Source of the DNA: Centropus unirufus
Taxonomy: Eukaryota; Chordata; Aves; Cuculiformes; Centropidae
Length of the DNA stretch: 64,000 nucleotides
NCBI GenBank assembly: GCA_013397695.1
Contig: VYZI01000392.1
Coordinates: 110,086-174,085, forward strand
Direction of reading: 5' to 3'
Part shown: one piece after another, positions 61,867-64,000 of the stretch
Layout: each line of letters starts with the position of its first letter
How positions within the stretch are numbered: the stretch's first letter is position 1
Program-made: the position numbers and the translations under genes
Notes under the pieces: model-generated
What the model was told of the DNA's origin: nothing
Database searches by the model: none
What the model saw: only the letters and a program-made list of their open reading frames with translations

Positions 61867-64000
61867 AACTTCCTGGAGTTTCTCCTAATCAAAGGCAGGA
61901 AATTTAGGATAATGAATTGAGATATTGATCCGTCTAGATGAGCTGGTAATTAAGCAGGCGATCATTTGAGCAGTGATAGAAAACTGTATGGGTCTGGTAA
62001 ACCAGCAAAGCGGGCTGTAAGGTTGCAGAAGAGGGATTTATATTTTTTTTCAGCCATTTTTTGGGTGATGACAGTGGATTTTACAAGCCTGAATGTAGTA
62101 AGAAAGCTTCAGGACTGACTTCTAACCCAGGTTTCCTATTGCAGCCTGCACGATGGAAGAAAGGTTTTGTTCACATGCTGTTGTTTTTCCTCCAACTGCG
62201 CGTCTTTTCTTTCATTTTCACCCCATAAAGTGAGTGCACACATGAAATTTCAGTGTCTGAGTGTTAATTGACCATATTATGGTTTCATTTTCCGAGGAAA
62301 ACGATGAACTAGAAAAGTCCGCGGTGAAATTGCCTTTGAGGACCTAGGAGAGAGTTTCTCCTGAAGTGAATGCATGGAGAATTGGATGGATTTGGTGTCC
62401 TCCAAATAAGAGATTAAAGAGGTGTTGGGAGCGCATCTGAACGTGCGCGTAAGGATTTGGATCCAGATTAAAACTGGAGCCAGTAAATCAAACACAAGTG
62501 AAGCCTGGGCTTGGAAGTTCAGCGTGCTTGTGAATATCCATCAAATCTGTATGGGAGATATCAGGGGTGTCGTCTGATTAATTCCTGATGCCTCTTGGGC
62601 AATAGTATTTTCTCAGATATTTATTTATTTGTTCTCCAATTCTGGGACTTGTTTTAATTTTACAACTGATGCCTCTTTACTCCCCGATGCAAATGTACAC
62701 AAATGCCCGTTGCTCATTAGTGGCTCAGTTCCAGTGCGTGTTACATCAATTGGTTTAAAAAAAAAAGTTAAAAATAAGAGAGTGTAAAAATCTAAGTAAT
62801 TGGAGTAGATGTCCCATGAGGATACTGTAAGTGTAATATATTTTAGAATTTATAGGGAACTTACACAATATTTGAACGAGAAGCAATAGGGGCGGGAGAG
62901 TTTTTGGAGGGAGTTTTTCAGAAGGCGATTAACAGCCTGATTTTTCCAGATCAGGAGAGAGGCTGGCCTAGATAATTTTCAGATTGTTTCTATTCCAAAC
63001 CATAGTCTCAATAGTTCTAAAAATTATTTCCACTCCATTCCCTGCAATAGGTGGATTTTTTAGTTCCTCCTACATATTTATCTTGTAAGTAGAAGTTGTG
63101 ATGGAAAGCTTATCTGATACATATGCATAAAAAACATTTTTGGTAGTAACAGTTTAGAACTTCAAGTTTAGGAATTCAAGTTGTATAACCTTTTTTTTTG
63201 CCTTGCTTTGGCTCTTTAGGCTAATGTTTCAGAAAGTAGCTCCTTGGCTTTTTTTTTTTTTTAATGTAAATATTGCTGTTCTAGGAGTATTTTGCTGAGT
63301 GCTTCAAGAACACATCCGTGGGTGGAGATTTCAGGTTAAAGATACGGTACCGAGTATTTAGTGCTGACTCATTTCTTAAATGTTTGCATATTATGTAAAA
63401 TACTTGCATCCTTCTGCTCTTGCAGTACAAATCTCTCTCTTTGGGATGAAAGCCACAGCAGTAGCCACATCCCTCCCTCTGTTTCCTCTGGAACTCAGTG
63501 CTTTGCTGCAATAGAGAAAAGAAATCTGAATGATTCATCATTTTTAATATTAACAAATCAGATTCTATGACTAGATGTTTTGATTAATTAATACTTTTCT
63601 CTTGTAATGTCAAAATATCTTTTTGTCTCTCCTGGTTCCTTTCTCTTAGCTTCTTTTGTTCTTCCTCTAGATTCTCTCAGTACTGATTTCCTTTCCCATC
63701 TCAGAATTGTAGAATGTCTTCTATGGTAAATAAAAAATTACCCAACAAAAGAACTTTTTATTTTGATTTAAAAAAAATCTTATTCGTCAGAAAAATATTC
63801 TGTGCCTTTAATTAAAAAATAATTTCTCTAAGGCAAACGGCAAGTATTTTAATGGGAAGAGGTTTGCCAGGATTATTGGTTAATCAGAGAATGGTTTTCA
63901 AAGTTTTTTTACTTTCAGTCTTATCTTGAAGGAACATTGTAAAACTGAAAGGTTTTCAGGGGATAAGGAAGCAGAAAGACAAATGAATAGAAAATTATTT
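61867..64000. other. AT-rich non-coding region to window end
   Basis: No exon or RNA gene is recognised. T runs occur at 63191-63199 and 63249-63262. The TRIP12 and DNER protein features I know do not appear in any frame here. Confidence 0.5.

Overview
The window is vertebrate nuclear DNA, most likely from a bird. The evidence is a multi-exon gene with GT-AG introns, no operon structure, and several fragments of CR1 non-LTR retrotransposons, the typical sauropsid LINE. The host introns are short: 31 coding exons fit in 25 kb, as expected for a compact avian genome. Turtles and crocodilians also carry CR1, so the class assignment is strong but not absolute.

Positions 1-26,450 hold the 3' three quarters of TRIP12 on the + strand. 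TRIP12 is a HECT-type E3 ubiquitin ligase. I placed 31 coding exons (107-199 through 25033-25229) by joining reading frames across splice sites. Every junction keeps frame, giving 1,485 codons plus a stop. The human protein is, from memory, 1,992 residues, so about 507 N-terminal residues lie upstream of the window. The window carries the rest of the armadillo-like region, the WWE domain, a long Ser/Thr-rich, basic and acidic middle, and the whole HECT domain with its catalytic cysteine (codon 25125-25127). The gene looks intact. The 3' UTR has at least two plausible poly(A) signals (25546 and 26425) and a possible third at 27263.

Positions 26,450-31,850 are intergenic with no recognisable gene. 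Positions 31,880-33,050 form a CpG-rich island interrupted by a 719-base assembly gap (31995-32713), with a near-consensus CTCF site on its left edge. In other amniotes the gene beyond the TRIP12 3' end, in the same direction, is DNER (a Notch-like EGF-repeat protein). I therefore infer that the island is the DNER promoter and that its first coding exon lies in the gap. No DNER codon is visible, so this rests on synteny.

Positions 33,050-64,000 contain no recognisable coding exon, RNA gene or complete mobile element. If the DNER inference holds, this is DNER intron 1. It holds two CR1 fragments (37.0-37.4 kb, + strand; 54.6-55.0 kb, - strand), a degenerate minisatellite near 48.6 kb, a second gap (52718-52974), and AT-rich stretches that could be conserved regulatory elements, notably 61.2-61.9 kb.

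I did not find a new multi-gene system. The most useful leads concern TRIP12 splicing (a 15-base tandem acceptor, a weak donor, a possible poison exon), the CTCF site beside the gapped CpG island, and an unusually long open frame at 61.1-61.9 kb.
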